From positions 1 to 8,234 of the forward strand of contig VEPB01000140.1 in assembly GCA_012026715.1 (NCBI GenBank): DNA of 8,234 nt. The letters are read 5' to 3'. Origin of the DNA: Methylococcaceae bacterium. Its GTDB lineage: Bacteria; Pseudomonadota; Gammaproteobacteria; Methylococcales; Methylococcaceae. Each line of letters starts with the position of its first letter. Within the stretch, counting starts at the first letter, position 1. The translations under genes and the position numbers were made by a program. Below are positions 1 to 6,284 of the stretch, in pieces. Below the pieces are notes generated by a model. The model had not been told where the DNA came from, made no database searches, and was given only the letters and a program-made list of their open reading frames with translations.

Positions 1-620
1 CAACCGCCGGTCATCGCGCGGTATTCCTTGATCACCGCGTCGGGGCCGGCAAAGCCGTCCAGCCGTATCCAGGGCTTGCCCGGGGCGCCACGCATGAGGG
101 TCAGCGGGGTGTGGTTCATCTTGTCGCCACGGTAGGCATCGAAGGCCTTTTGGATGGCGATGCTGGCTTCCAGGGTGCCGGTGTAATGGTTCCATTGCGG
201 GCCGGCCTTGAACTTGGCGGCATATTCCCGCAGCTTGGCAGGCGTGTCGTTCTCCGGATCGATGGACACCGACACCATGTGGATCTTCTTGGCCTCACCA
301 CCCAGCTTGCTCTGCACCTTGCCGAATACGTGGCTCAACACCGGACAGATGGCGGAGCAGGACGCATAGATGAAGTTGACCATGACCGGCCGGCCATCGT
401 CCAGTTCGGTCTTGAACGACACCTTCTTGCCGTCTTCCCGGACCACCTGGACATCGGGAATCTGGTAGTCCGCCTCGGTGCGGGTCACTGGCGCCGAGGA
501 TTGCGGCATGGCGTGGTGTTCGTGGCCTTCGTTCCGTTCAGTTTCGGCACCCCACGCGGCACCGGCCAGCAGGACAACAAGTAGCGCTACCGCGCCGCAT
601 GCGATGGTCTTGGTATTCAT
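1..620 (-). CDS. SCO1/SenC-family exported thioredoxin-fold protein (3' end off window)
   Basis: SCO proteins are membrane-anchored or periplasmic thioredoxin-fold proteins that deliver copper to, or reduce the thiols of, the CuA site of cytochrome c oxidase. Visible here are 206 codons from the ATG at 620, still open at base 1. Residues 1-25 form a signal peptide or anchor (MNTKT, then a hydrophobic run, then AWGAE). The mature start carries a His/Met cluster, GHEHHAM, at 32-38. The fold follows from about residue 50, with the copper/thiol motif CSAICP (C88, C92), the segment VSIDPENDTP near 118-127, and the conserved distal His in NHTPLT (H170). The familiar SCO motif has Pro-Asp between the cysteines (CPDVC); this one reads CSAIC, as I recall in a recognised SCO subfamily. 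The start is backed by GGAGAGG three bases upstream. The gene lies 34 bases after the ycbL-like stop, probably in the same operon. Family usual length is about 200-220, so little is missing. Assignment to the SCO family is firm; its actual target protein is unknown. Confidence 0.9.
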   Translation of the reverse strand, partial: MNTKTIACGAVALLVVLLAGAAWGAETERNEGHEHHAMPQSSAPVTRTEADYQIPDVQVVREDGKKVSFKTELDDGRPVMVNFIYASCSAICPVLSHVFGKVQSKLGGEAKKIHMVSVSIDPENDTPAKLREYAAKFKAGPQWNHYTGTLEASIAIQKAFDAYRGDKMNHTPLTLMRGAPGKPWIRLDGFAGPDAVIKEYRAMTGG

Positions 621-623
621 GAA

Positions 624-630
624 CCTCTCC
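624..630 (-). promoter_or_regulatory. Strong Shine-Dalgarno of the SCO-family gene
   Basis: On the minus strand GGAGAGG ends three bases before the ATG at 620, with the GGAG core six bases away. It fixes the start and is one of the two clearest ribosome binding sites in the row. The 34-base gap before it shows no promoter-like hexamers. Confidence 0.7.
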
Positions 631-654
631 GACATCATTGTTCGCCGCGTTGCT

Positions 655-1302
655 TCAGACGACGGCTTGTTTATCGGCCACGAACGGATTGCTGCGCCGC
701 TCCTTGGCAAAACTGGACATGGGCCCGTGCCCCGGGATAAAGCGGACCTCTGTCCCCAAGGGCCACAGCCGCCCTCGAATGGAACCCAACAGAGTGGCAT
801 GGTCACCACCGGGCAAGTCGGTGCGGCCGATCGATCCGGCAAATAGCACATCGCCCACCAGCGCCAGCCCCTCGCCCCGATGGAAAAACACGATATGACC
901 CGGCGTGTGGCCGGGACAATGCAGCACTTCCAGGCTCTGCTCGCCAAACTCGACGGTATCGCCGTGCTCCAGCCAGCGATCCGGCTCGAACGGGGCGATG
1001 GGCGGAAAGCCGTACATTTGCGCCTGGCGATCGAGCGATTGAAACCAGTACCGGTCGTCGGCCTGCGGCCCCCAGATGGGGACCGCCAAGTGCCTCGCCA
1101 GTTCCTGCGCGGCCCCCACATGATCGAGGTGGCCGTGGGTCAGCAGCACCTTCACGACCGTCAGGTTCTCCTCGGCGATGGCTGCCAGGATGCGTTCCGG
1201 CTCGCCGCCCGGGTCGACCACCACCGCCTCACGGGTGTTGGGGCACCCGTGGATCGAGCAGTTCTGCTGGAAGGCCGTCACCGGCACGATGCAGGACTTC
1301 AT
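655..1302 (-). CDS. ycbL: YcbL-like metallo-beta-lactamase-fold hydrolase (glyoxalase II family)
   Basis: This 215-residue protein has the same length as E. coli YcbL and is recognisably similar throughout (PVTAFQQNC at the start, RSNPFVAD near the end). The two-metal site is complete: THGHLDH gives H56, H58, D60 and H61; CPGHTPGH gives H132 and H136; GDVLF gives D151; IPGHGP gives H192. The family includes hydroxyacylglutathione hydrolases, and a Salmonella YcbL has been reported to have glyoxalase II activity, so thioester hydrolysis in the cytoplasm is the best guess; the physiological substrate is not settled. No signal peptide is seen. I chose the ATG at 1302 because it matches the YcbL N-terminus, forms an ATGA overlap with the upstream transpeptidase stop, and has AGGG seven bases before it. 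An in-frame ATG at 1410 would add 36 residues unlike the family. Confidence 0.93.
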   Translation of the reverse strand: MKSCIVPVTAFQQNCSIHGCPNTREAVVVDPGGEPERILAAIAEENLTVVKVLLTHGHLDHVGAAQELARHLAVPIWGPQADDRYWFQSLDRQAQMYGFPPIAPFEPDRWLEHGDTVEFGEQSLEVLHCPGHTPGHIVFFHRGEGLALVGDVLFAGSIGRTDLPGGDHATLLGSIRGRLWPLGTEVRFIPGHGPMSSFAKERRSNPFVADKQAVV

Positions 1303-2126
1303 CGAACCGCCCTGCTCACGGAGCTGGCCGAGGCCGGCATGGACGGATTGAGTCGCTGCAATTCTCGACCGATTTGGGCGTAAAGTTCCGGAGTCCACTC
1401 TGGCAGCCATTCCTGATCGGCCCGCAGCGGCGTCAGGCGCGGGTCATGGGGGGCGATCACCACACTCACGCGATCCCGGCCGGCCTGCGCCACCAGCACG
1501 AACAGTTCCTCGATGGCGGCATCGCCGATGGCCAGACAGCCCACCGAGACATCCTTGCCGTGGATGAATATGTCGGACCCCGGATTGTCGCGGCCGTCCT
1601 GTTCGGCGTGGAACCAGTCGAACTCGTTGGGATAGTTGAGCTTCATGGAGAGGTGGAAGTGGCTGTTGGGATTCAGCCCCTCGATGCGGTAGACCCCTTC
1701 CGGCACCTGCTTGTCTCCCTGGCGCAGCTTGGGACCGGCGGTGCCGCTGGCGGCCAGGATGGGATAGTCCCGGATCAGCCGGAACTCGCCGTCGCCGCGC
1801 GCCCACAGTTCCAGCAGCCGTTCCGCCTTGTACGCCGTCAGCACGATTTCCCGAGGCGGATATTCGACCCGTGCGCGCTGGAAGTAAGGCTTGAGCTGCT
1901 GTTCCGCATAGGGTCCGTATTGCTGAAGCACATCCTCCACGGTGCGTTGCTCGGGAATCGGCATGGGCGGGATCATCGCCATACCTCCGTCGGAACTGCG
2001 TGGGAGCGCGGTCTGGGGGCGCGCCGGGTCTGGAGCTTTGCCCCTGGGCGCGGGGCCGCTGCATCCGCCGATTTGGAGGAGCGCCACCAATAAGGCTGCA
2101 TGGCAGAAAACGCGAGGAAGCTGCAT
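1299..2126 (-). CDS. YafK-type L,D-transpeptidase (YkuD domain), predicted lipoprotein
   Basis: The 275-residue product has a YkuD catalytic domain of the YafK (COG3034) type. The active-site motif HGKDVSVGC supplies H189 and the nucleophile C197; upstream blocks such as GPKLRQGDKQVPEGVYRI (131-148) and FHLSMKLNYPN (157-167) are characteristic of the YafK subgroup. YkuD enzymes form or break L,D bonds in peptidoglycan; E. coli YafK (LdtF/DpaA) detaches Braun lipoprotein from the wall. The N-terminus looks like a lipoprotein signal: hydrophobic residues 10-19, then IGGC with C22 as the lipidated cysteine, followed by Ser, which by the E. coli Lol rule means outer membrane. A Pro-rich tether (24-60) follows. 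The start at 2126 was chosen because it gives a normal signal peptide; no good Shine-Dalgarno precedes it, and an ATG at 2234 would add 36 residues that spoil it. Its TGA overlaps the ycbL ATG. The substrate is inferred from the family only. Confidence 0.9.
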   Translation of the reverse strand: MQLPRVFCHAALLVALLQIGGCSGPAPRGKAPDPARPQTALPRSSDGGMAMIPPMPIPEQRTVEDVLQQYGPYAEQQLKPYFQRARVEYPPREIVLTAYKAERLLELWARGDGEFRLIRDYPILAASGTAGPKLRQGDKQVPEGVYRIEGLNPNSHFHLSMKLNYPNEFDWFHAEQDGRDNPGSDIFIHGKDVSVGCLAIGDAAIEELFVLVAQAGRDRVSVVIAPHDPRLTPLRADQEWLPEWTPELYAQIGRELQRLNPSMPASASSVSRAVR

Positions 2127-2200
2127 GAGGGAAACCGTTCGGAACTGGGAAAGCGGGATTCCCCGATGATTGTAGCCGACCCCACCATTCCGGGCCCGCT

Positions 2201-2941
2201 TCAGGACGGCCGCCGCCCTCTCAGGCTGCGCCACAGGGCGATCGGATCAAAGCCCCGCCCCCACAAGCGGCAGGCCACCATGCGCGTGATGTGGACGATA
2301 TCCATGACCGGCTTGAAGTGGCTGGGCCTCGCTCCAACCCGGTAGCGGACCCGGATCGGCACTGGGTGGTAGGCGAATCCCAAGCGAGCGGCCTCGATGA
2401 TGATCTCGCTCTCGAACACGAAACTGCGGTCGCGGCCCACCGGCACTTTCGCGCGGCGGATCAGCTCCGCCGGATAGACCCGGAAACCCGACTGACTGTC
2501 TTCGATCGGCTGGCCGGCGGCCCAGCCGATCCAGAAGTTGGCGACCCGGTTGGAACGGCGCCGCCCTTTCGGGATCACCGACGGATCGTGAAACCGGGAG
2601 CCGACGATGCGCCGGTCCGGGTGGCGCTCGGCGGCCTCCAGCAAAGCCGGGATATCGGCCGGCTCGTGCTGGTCGTCGCCGTCCAGGGTCAGCACCCGCT
2701 CGGCCCCTTGGGAAACCGCATGGGTGAGGCCGTGCCACAGGCTGGCGGCCTTGCCCCGGTTGCTGTCGTGGGTGAGCACGGTGACCGGCAATTCGGCCAG
2801 GATGTCGCCGGTGGAATCGGTGGAGCCGTCGTTGACCACCACCAGATGATCGACGTAAGGCCGGGCCCTTTCCACCACGGTGCGGATGGTGGCTGCCTCA
2901 TTGTAGGCCGGAACCACCAGCCAGGATTCCGCCACCGTCAA
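2201..2941 (-). CDS. Family 2 glycosyltransferase (polyprenyl-phosphate sugar transferase-like)
   Basis: A 246-residue GT-A fold enzyme of family GT2, resembling dolichyl/polyprenyl-phosphate mannosyltransferases. Visible motifs are LVVPAYNEAATI (8-19, nucleotide-sugar binding), VVNDGSTDST (35-44), the metal-binding DxD in LDGDDQHEP (86-94; D87 and D89), GSRF (114-117) and the acceptor-region motif SQSGFRVYP (149-157). I see no membrane span, so it should be cytoplasmic or peripherally bound, transferring a sugar from a nucleotide donor to an unknown, possibly lipid, acceptor. It is translationally coupled to the preceding fabG-like gene: a TTG start at 2941 overlaps that TGA by four bases, with GGGGG six bases upstream. 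A GTG at 2935 is an equally plausible start, giving 244 residues. A 74-base gap follows the stop. Family assignment is firm; sugar and acceptor cannot be read from the sequence. Confidence 0.88.
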   Translation of the reverse strand: MTVAESWLVVPAYNEAATIRTVVERARPYVDHLVVVNDGSTDSTGDILAELPVTVLTHDSNRGKAASLWHGLTHAVSQGAERVLTLDGDDQHEPADIPALLEAAERHPDRRIVGSRFHDPSVIPKGRRRSNRVANFWIGWAAGQPIEDSQSGFRVYPAELIRRAKVPVGRDRSFVFESEIIIEAARLGFAYHPVPIRVRYRVGARPSHFKPVMDIVHITRMVACRLWGRGFDPIALWRSLRGRRPS

Positions 2942-3675
2942 ATCATGCCCCCGTTGACGGAGAACACCTGGCCGGTGATATAGGAAGCCCGCTCGGAGGC
3001 GAGGAAACCCACCAAGGCAGCCACTTCCTCCGGCTTGCCGGCCCGCTTCATGGGCACCAGCTGCTGAATCGCGGCCGGATCGAAGCTGCCTTGGATCATG
3101 GGACTCTCGATAATGCCCGGCGCCACCACGTTGACCAGGACGCCGCGGGAAGCCAGCTCCAGCGACAGCGATTTGGAAGCGCCGATCAGGCCAGCCTTGG
3201 CCGCCGCATAGTTGGCCTGGCCCCGGTTGCCGGTCAGCGCCGCCACCGAGGCAAGGCTGATCACCCGTCCCCAGCGAGTCCGGATCATGGGCAGCAGCAG
3301 CGGCCGGGTCACGTGATAGAAGCCGTGGAGAGACACGTCGATCACCTTGCGCCACTGTTCCCCGGACATCCCGGCCAGGGGCGCGTCGTCGTGAATGCCG
3401 GCGTTGTGCACCAGCACCTGAAACGGACCGGATTCCAACAAGGGCTCCAGGGCCGCGGCGGTGGCTTCGGCATCAGCCAGGTCGAAGCGCACGGCCTGGG
3501 CCGTGCCACCCGCCACCCGGATGTCCTGAGCCACCGTCTCGGCTGCCGCGAGATTGCCATGGGCATGGACCCACACGTCCAGCCCCTGACGGGCCAATTC
3601 GCGACAGATGGCTCCACCGATGGCACCGCTGCCACCGGTCACCAGCGCCTTCTTCCTCGCCCGGTCGTCAGGCAC
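2938..3675 (-). CDS. fabG: FabG-like 3-oxoacyl-ACP reductase (classical SDR)
   Basis: A 245-residue short-chain dehydrogenase/reductase, normal length for FabG, which reduces 3-oxoacyl-ACP with NADPH in fatty-acid-type synthesis. It shows the nucleotide motif TGGSGAIG (13-20), NAG (91-93), catalytic Ser in LASVA (S143), the YxxxK pair (Y156, K160) and the PG turn (186-187). The C-terminal form ITGQVFSVNGGMI and the block RGQANYAAAKAGLIG resemble FabG2-type reductases found in aryl-polyene and related clusters (TIGR01831-like, from memory). One catalytic position is altered: the Asn of the usual tetrad is Ser115 (DVSLHG). The start is GTG at 3675, overlapping the hemE stop by eight bases; no Shine-Dalgarno is visible, so it probably depends on coupling to hemE translation. 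The glycosyltransferase starts within its stop codon. Reductase class is firm; whether it serves primary fatty-acid synthesis or a specialised acyl chain is open. Confidence 0.9.
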   Translation of the reverse strand: MPDDRARKKALVTGGSGAIGGAICRELARQGLDVWVHAHGNLAAAETVAQDIRVAGGTAQAVRFDLADAEATAAALEPLLESGPFQVLVHNAGIHDDAPLAGMSGEQWRKVIDVSLHGFYHVTRPLLLPMIRTRWGRVISLASVAALTGNRGQANYAAAKAGLIGASKSLSLELASRGVLVNVVAPGIIESPMIQGSFDPAAIQQLVPMKRAGKPEEVAALVGFLASERASYITGQVFSVNGGMI

Positions 3676-4738
3676 CGGCGTGGTAGGCCGGGCTATATTC
3701 GTGCACCGCCTCGATCATGGCGCCGACGTGTTCCGGATCGATGGCCGGGTGGACTCCATGTCCCAGGTTGAAAACGTGGCCGCTACCGTGGCCGAAACTG
3801 GCCAGAACCTTGCCAACCTCAGTGCGGATGGTTTCCTGGGAAGCGTACAGCACCACCGGATCGAGATTGCCTTGCAGCGCCACCCGGTGACCGACCCGCG
3901 ACCGCGCGGCGCCGATGTCGATGGTCCAGTCCAGCCCGAGGGCGTCGTAGCCGCTGTCGGCCATGGCTTCCAGCCACAGGCCGCCGCCCTTGGTGAACAG
4001 GATCGCCGGTATCCGCCGACCGTCAGGGCGCAGCTTGAGTTGATCCAGCACCCGCTGGGCGTAGTCCAGGGAGAACAGCCGGTACTGCTCGGCGGTGAGC
4101 GCGCCGCCCCAGGTGTCGAATACCATCACGGCATCGACACCGGCCGCGAGCTGGGCATTGAGATAGGCTGCCACGGAATCCGCCAGCTTGCCCAGCAACT
4201 GGTGAGCCAGCTCCGGCCGGTCATACATCAACCCCTTGGCCTTCTGGAATTCGCGGCTGCTACCGCCTTCGATCATGTAGGTCGCCAGGGTCCAGGGACT
4301 GCCGGAGAAGCCGATCAACGGCACCCGCTGGTGCAGATTCTGCTTGATCAGCCGCACCGCGTCGGGCACGTAGCGCAGTTCCACTTCCGGGTCGGGGATG
4401 GGCAGCTGGCGAATATCCTCGGCGGAGGCGATGACCTTGTCGAAGCGCGGCCCCTCCCCTTCCAGGAAACGCAGCCCCAGCCCCATGGCGTCCGGCACGG
4501 TGAGAATGTCGGAGAACAGGATCGCGGCATCGAGCCGGTAGCGGTCGATGGGCTGGATGGTGACTTCGCAGGCCAGTTCCGGGTTGGTGCACAGATTCAT
4601 GAAGCTGCCGGCCTGCTCCCGCACCCGGCGGTACTCGGGCAGGTAGCGGCCGGCCTGGCGCATCATCCACACCGGGGTACGGTCGACCGGTTGGCGCAGC
4701 AGGGCGCGCAGAAAGCTATCGTTCTTCAGGGGTTCCAT
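3668..4738 (-). CDS. hemE: Uroporphyrinogen decarboxylase
   Basis: HemE removes the four acetate carboxyl groups of uroporphyrinogen III to give coproporphyrinogen III, the first step after the branch from sirohaem synthesis; it is a cytoplasmic enzyme without cofactor. The 356-residue product is close to the roughly 355 of E. coli HemE and colinear with it. The substrate-binding motif MRQAGRYLPEYR carries R27 and R31; FSDI carries the catalytic D77; ATYMIEGG carries Y154; VFDTWGG carries T209; FNLGHGVH carries H327. I chose the ATG at 4738 (MEPLKNDSFL) because it matches the family N-terminus; an upstream in-frame ATG at 4777 would add 13 residues inside damX. It begins four bases after the damX stop, and no Shine-Dalgarno is present, which suggests coupling. 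A damX-like gene upstream is the Pseudomonas-type context, though there gltB and gltD lie between. Haem is needed for respiratory cytochromes. Confidence 0.97.
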   Translation of the reverse strand: MEPLKNDSFLRALLRQPVDRTPVWMMRQAGRYLPEYRRVREQAGSFMNLCTNPELACEVTIQPIDRYRLDAAILFSDILTVPDAMGLGLRFLEGEGPRFDKVIASAEDIRQLPIPDPEVELRYVPDAVRLIKQNLHQRVPLIGFSGSPWTLATYMIEGGSSREFQKAKGLMYDRPELAHQLLGKLADSVAAYLNAQLAAGVDAVMVFDTWGGALTAEQYRLFSLDYAQRVLDQLKLRPDGRRIPAILFTKGGGLWLEAMADSGYDALGLDWTIDIGAARSRVGHRVALQGNLDPVVLYASQETIRTEVGKVLASFGHGSGHVFNLGHGVHPAIDPEHVGAMIEAVHEYSPAYHAGA

Positions 4739-4742
4739 GGGG

Positions 4743-6263
4743 TCAATTCTGGGGTTTATCGGATTCCGCCGCCTCATCGCGGGCCTTGGTCTTCAGGATT
4801 TCCTGCTGAACCGCACGGAGCGGCCGCGGGACGGCGCGGCCCTGGCGGCTCGGCAATTCTGCCGCCGCCGCCAGAGCGGCGCCGAAACTGGGGTAAATTC
4901 CGTACACCACGGTGTACAGATCGCCCCCTGAGCGCCCTGTTTTATAAAGGGCAATCTGGTCGCTGGGCGGGAAGTCGCGCAGGAAGGCGTTCAGCCGCGC
5001 CGGCTGCGATACCGTGATCAACTGCAGAGTAAAGCCCTTGGCGTCCTGCTGCTGCAGCCATTCGGCGTCCTTCAGGTCGGCCAGGTTATTGGGCTTGCCG
5101 GCGGCTGCCGGTGGTTTGGGCGGCGCGGTTGGCGCCACTGCCGCCGGAGTGGGGGACGGTGCTGGCGTGGCCGGGGCGGCCGGCGCCGGCTCCACCGCTT
5201 GGGGCGTTGGGGTCGATACCGGCTGAGCGGCGACAACGGCCGGCTCGCCCGCCGCAACCGCTGGCGATGTCGCGCCCTGGGACGCCACCGGCGGCGAACC
5301 GTCGGTGGCTGCGGTCGGAGGACCGGGCGGCATGGGCGGCCCCACCAGTTCCTGCGCAACCTCCGGGGCTGCCTGCGCGGAAACGGGGATATCGGCGGAT
5401 GGCGGCGCTTCGGCGACCGCAGGCTGTTCTGGCGCTACGACCTGGGCCATCGGCGGCTCGACCGGCAGCGGCGGTGGCTCCGTTACCGGAGGCTCGGGAA
5501 TTGGCTGCGCCGCTTGGGTCTGATCGGGTGGCAATGGCATCGGGTGGGTCTGCTCCGATCCGATATCGCCAACTTTCGCAAGGCGCGCCTGCATAGCCGC
5601 GAGAATCTCGCCACCGCGGTCGTATAGGACGGCGGCCAGCAGTACCGCAACCAGGCCGGACAAGACATAGGTCGAACTCTTGCGCGACGAAGGCGGCGAT
5701 CCCGGAGCGACCGGCGCGGGCGGTGGAACCACCAGCCCTACGCTGGCTGCTGACGGGCTTGCGAGTGGCCCGGCCTCCGTGGTCAACGGCAGTATCTGGG
5801 CGGTTTTGAAGGCGGTCGGATCGGTTAGGGTTTTCGCCGCAAATTCTTCCGGCGTCAACGCACACACCAGTTTCAGCGGCGGCTGGAGGCTGACGTACCG
5901 CACCAGACTCTCCAGCAACCCCGGCATCAGGGCTCCGGCGTTGTCCAGCACGAACACCAGGCAACGGCCGTGGCGCTCCATGTCCACCAACTGCTCCTCC
6001 AGCAGTTCGGCCTGGCTGCTTCCGTAGCCGTCACCGGGCCTGCGCAACAGCCTGAGCGCTTCGTCGACGATGAAATCGAAGGTCAGGTTGGGACCGGCCT
6101 GCAGATAACAAACCAGCCAATTGCTTTGGGCATGCGCCTGAAATTGGCGCAGCAGCTGGGTCTTACCCGAGCGCGCGGCCCCCCGCAGCACCACCGGATG
6201 GGGCAGGTTGGCCACCAGATGTAGCATCAGATCAAGCTTGCGCGCTGGGAATGCGTATTCCAT
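4743..6263 (-). CDS. damX: DamX-like protein: P-loop domain, membrane span, SPOR domain
   Basis: A 506-residue inner-membrane protein with three parts. Residues 1-165 form a cytoplasmic P-loop domain, with Walker A GAARSGKT (28-35) and a Walker B-like strand CLVFVLDNAG (101-110) that ends in Asp-Asn rather than the usual Asp-Glu. One membrane span follows at about 197-214, after RKSS. Residues 240-390 are a Pro/Ala/Val-rich, low-complexity periplasmic linker. Residues 409-485 form a SPOR domain (FTLQLITVSQ; LYTVVYGIYPSF; AELP), which in this family binds glycan strands stripped of stem peptides at division sites. A short charged tail ends the protein. E. coli DamX, a divisome protein, lacks the ATPase part, whereas Pseudomonas homologues carry one. 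The start at 6263 has AGGAAGG five bases upstream. It follows aroB by 21 bases, as damX does in many gammaproteobacteria. A septal role is inferred from family and gene order. Confidence 0.9.
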   Translation of the reverse strand: MEYAFPARKLDLMLHLVANLPHPVVLRGAARSGKTQLLRQFQAHAQSNWLVCYLQAGPNLTFDFIVDEALRLLRRPGDGYGSSQAELLEEQLVDMERHGRCLVFVLDNAGALMPGLLESLVRYVSLQPPLKLVCALTPEEFAAKTLTDPTAFKTAQILPLTTEAGPLASPSAASVGLVVPPPAPVAPGSPPSSRKSSTYVLSGLVAVLLAAVLYDRGGEILAAMQARLAKVGDIGSEQTHPMPLPPDQTQAAQPIPEPPVTEPPPLPVEPPMAQVVAPEQPAVAEAPPSADIPVSAQAAPEVAQELVGPPMPPGPPTAATDGSPPVASQGATSPAVAAGEPAVVAAQPVSTPTPQAVEPAPAAPATPAPSPTPAAVAPTAPPKPPAAAGKPNNLADLKDAEWLQQQDAKGFTLQLITVSQPARLNAFLRDFPPSDQIALYKTGRSGGDLYTVVYGIYPSFGAALAAAAELPSRQGRAVPRPLRAVQQEILKTKARDEAAESDKPQN

Positions 6264-6268
6264 CGGAA

Positions 6269-6275
6269 CCTTCCT
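6269..6275 (-). promoter_or_regulatory. Strong Shine-Dalgarno of damX
   Basis: AGGAAGG on the minus strand, five bases before the ATG at 6263, in the 21-base aroB-damX gap. It settles the damX start and would allow translation independent of aroB. Confidence 0.7.
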
Positions 6276-6284
6276 GGGGTCGTA

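Noticed and set aside
1374..2093. Plus-strand open frame opposite the L,D-transpeptidase
   Set aside because: Composition is the mirror of the real gene and no domain is recognisable; the minus-strand frame has clear catalytic motifs.
2169..2174. Minus-strand TACAAT resembling a -10 box upstream of the transpeptidase
   Set aside because: The hexamer at the 17-base spacing (GGGCCC) has no -35 similarity and there is no extended -10 TG, so it is not enough to call a promoter.
2151..2201. Seven-base inverted repeat AAGCGGG/CCCGCTT after the glycosyltransferase stop
   Set aside because: The loop is 37 bases and only three T residues follow, so it does not look like a terminator.
2291..2983. Plus-strand open frame opposite the glycosyltransferase
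   Set aside because: Shadow of a gene with intact GT2 motifs; no ribosome site or family similarity.
4902..4917. Perfect 7-2-7 inverted repeat GTACACC/GGTGTAC
   Set aside because: It lies inside the SPOR domain codons for YTVVY and is explained by the coding sequence; no regulatory context.
3608..5017. Long plus-strand open frame of 469 codons opposite hemE and damX
   Set aside because: It is antisense to two well-recognised genes, has no family-like motifs, and arises because GC-rich codon bias removes stops on the opposite strand.
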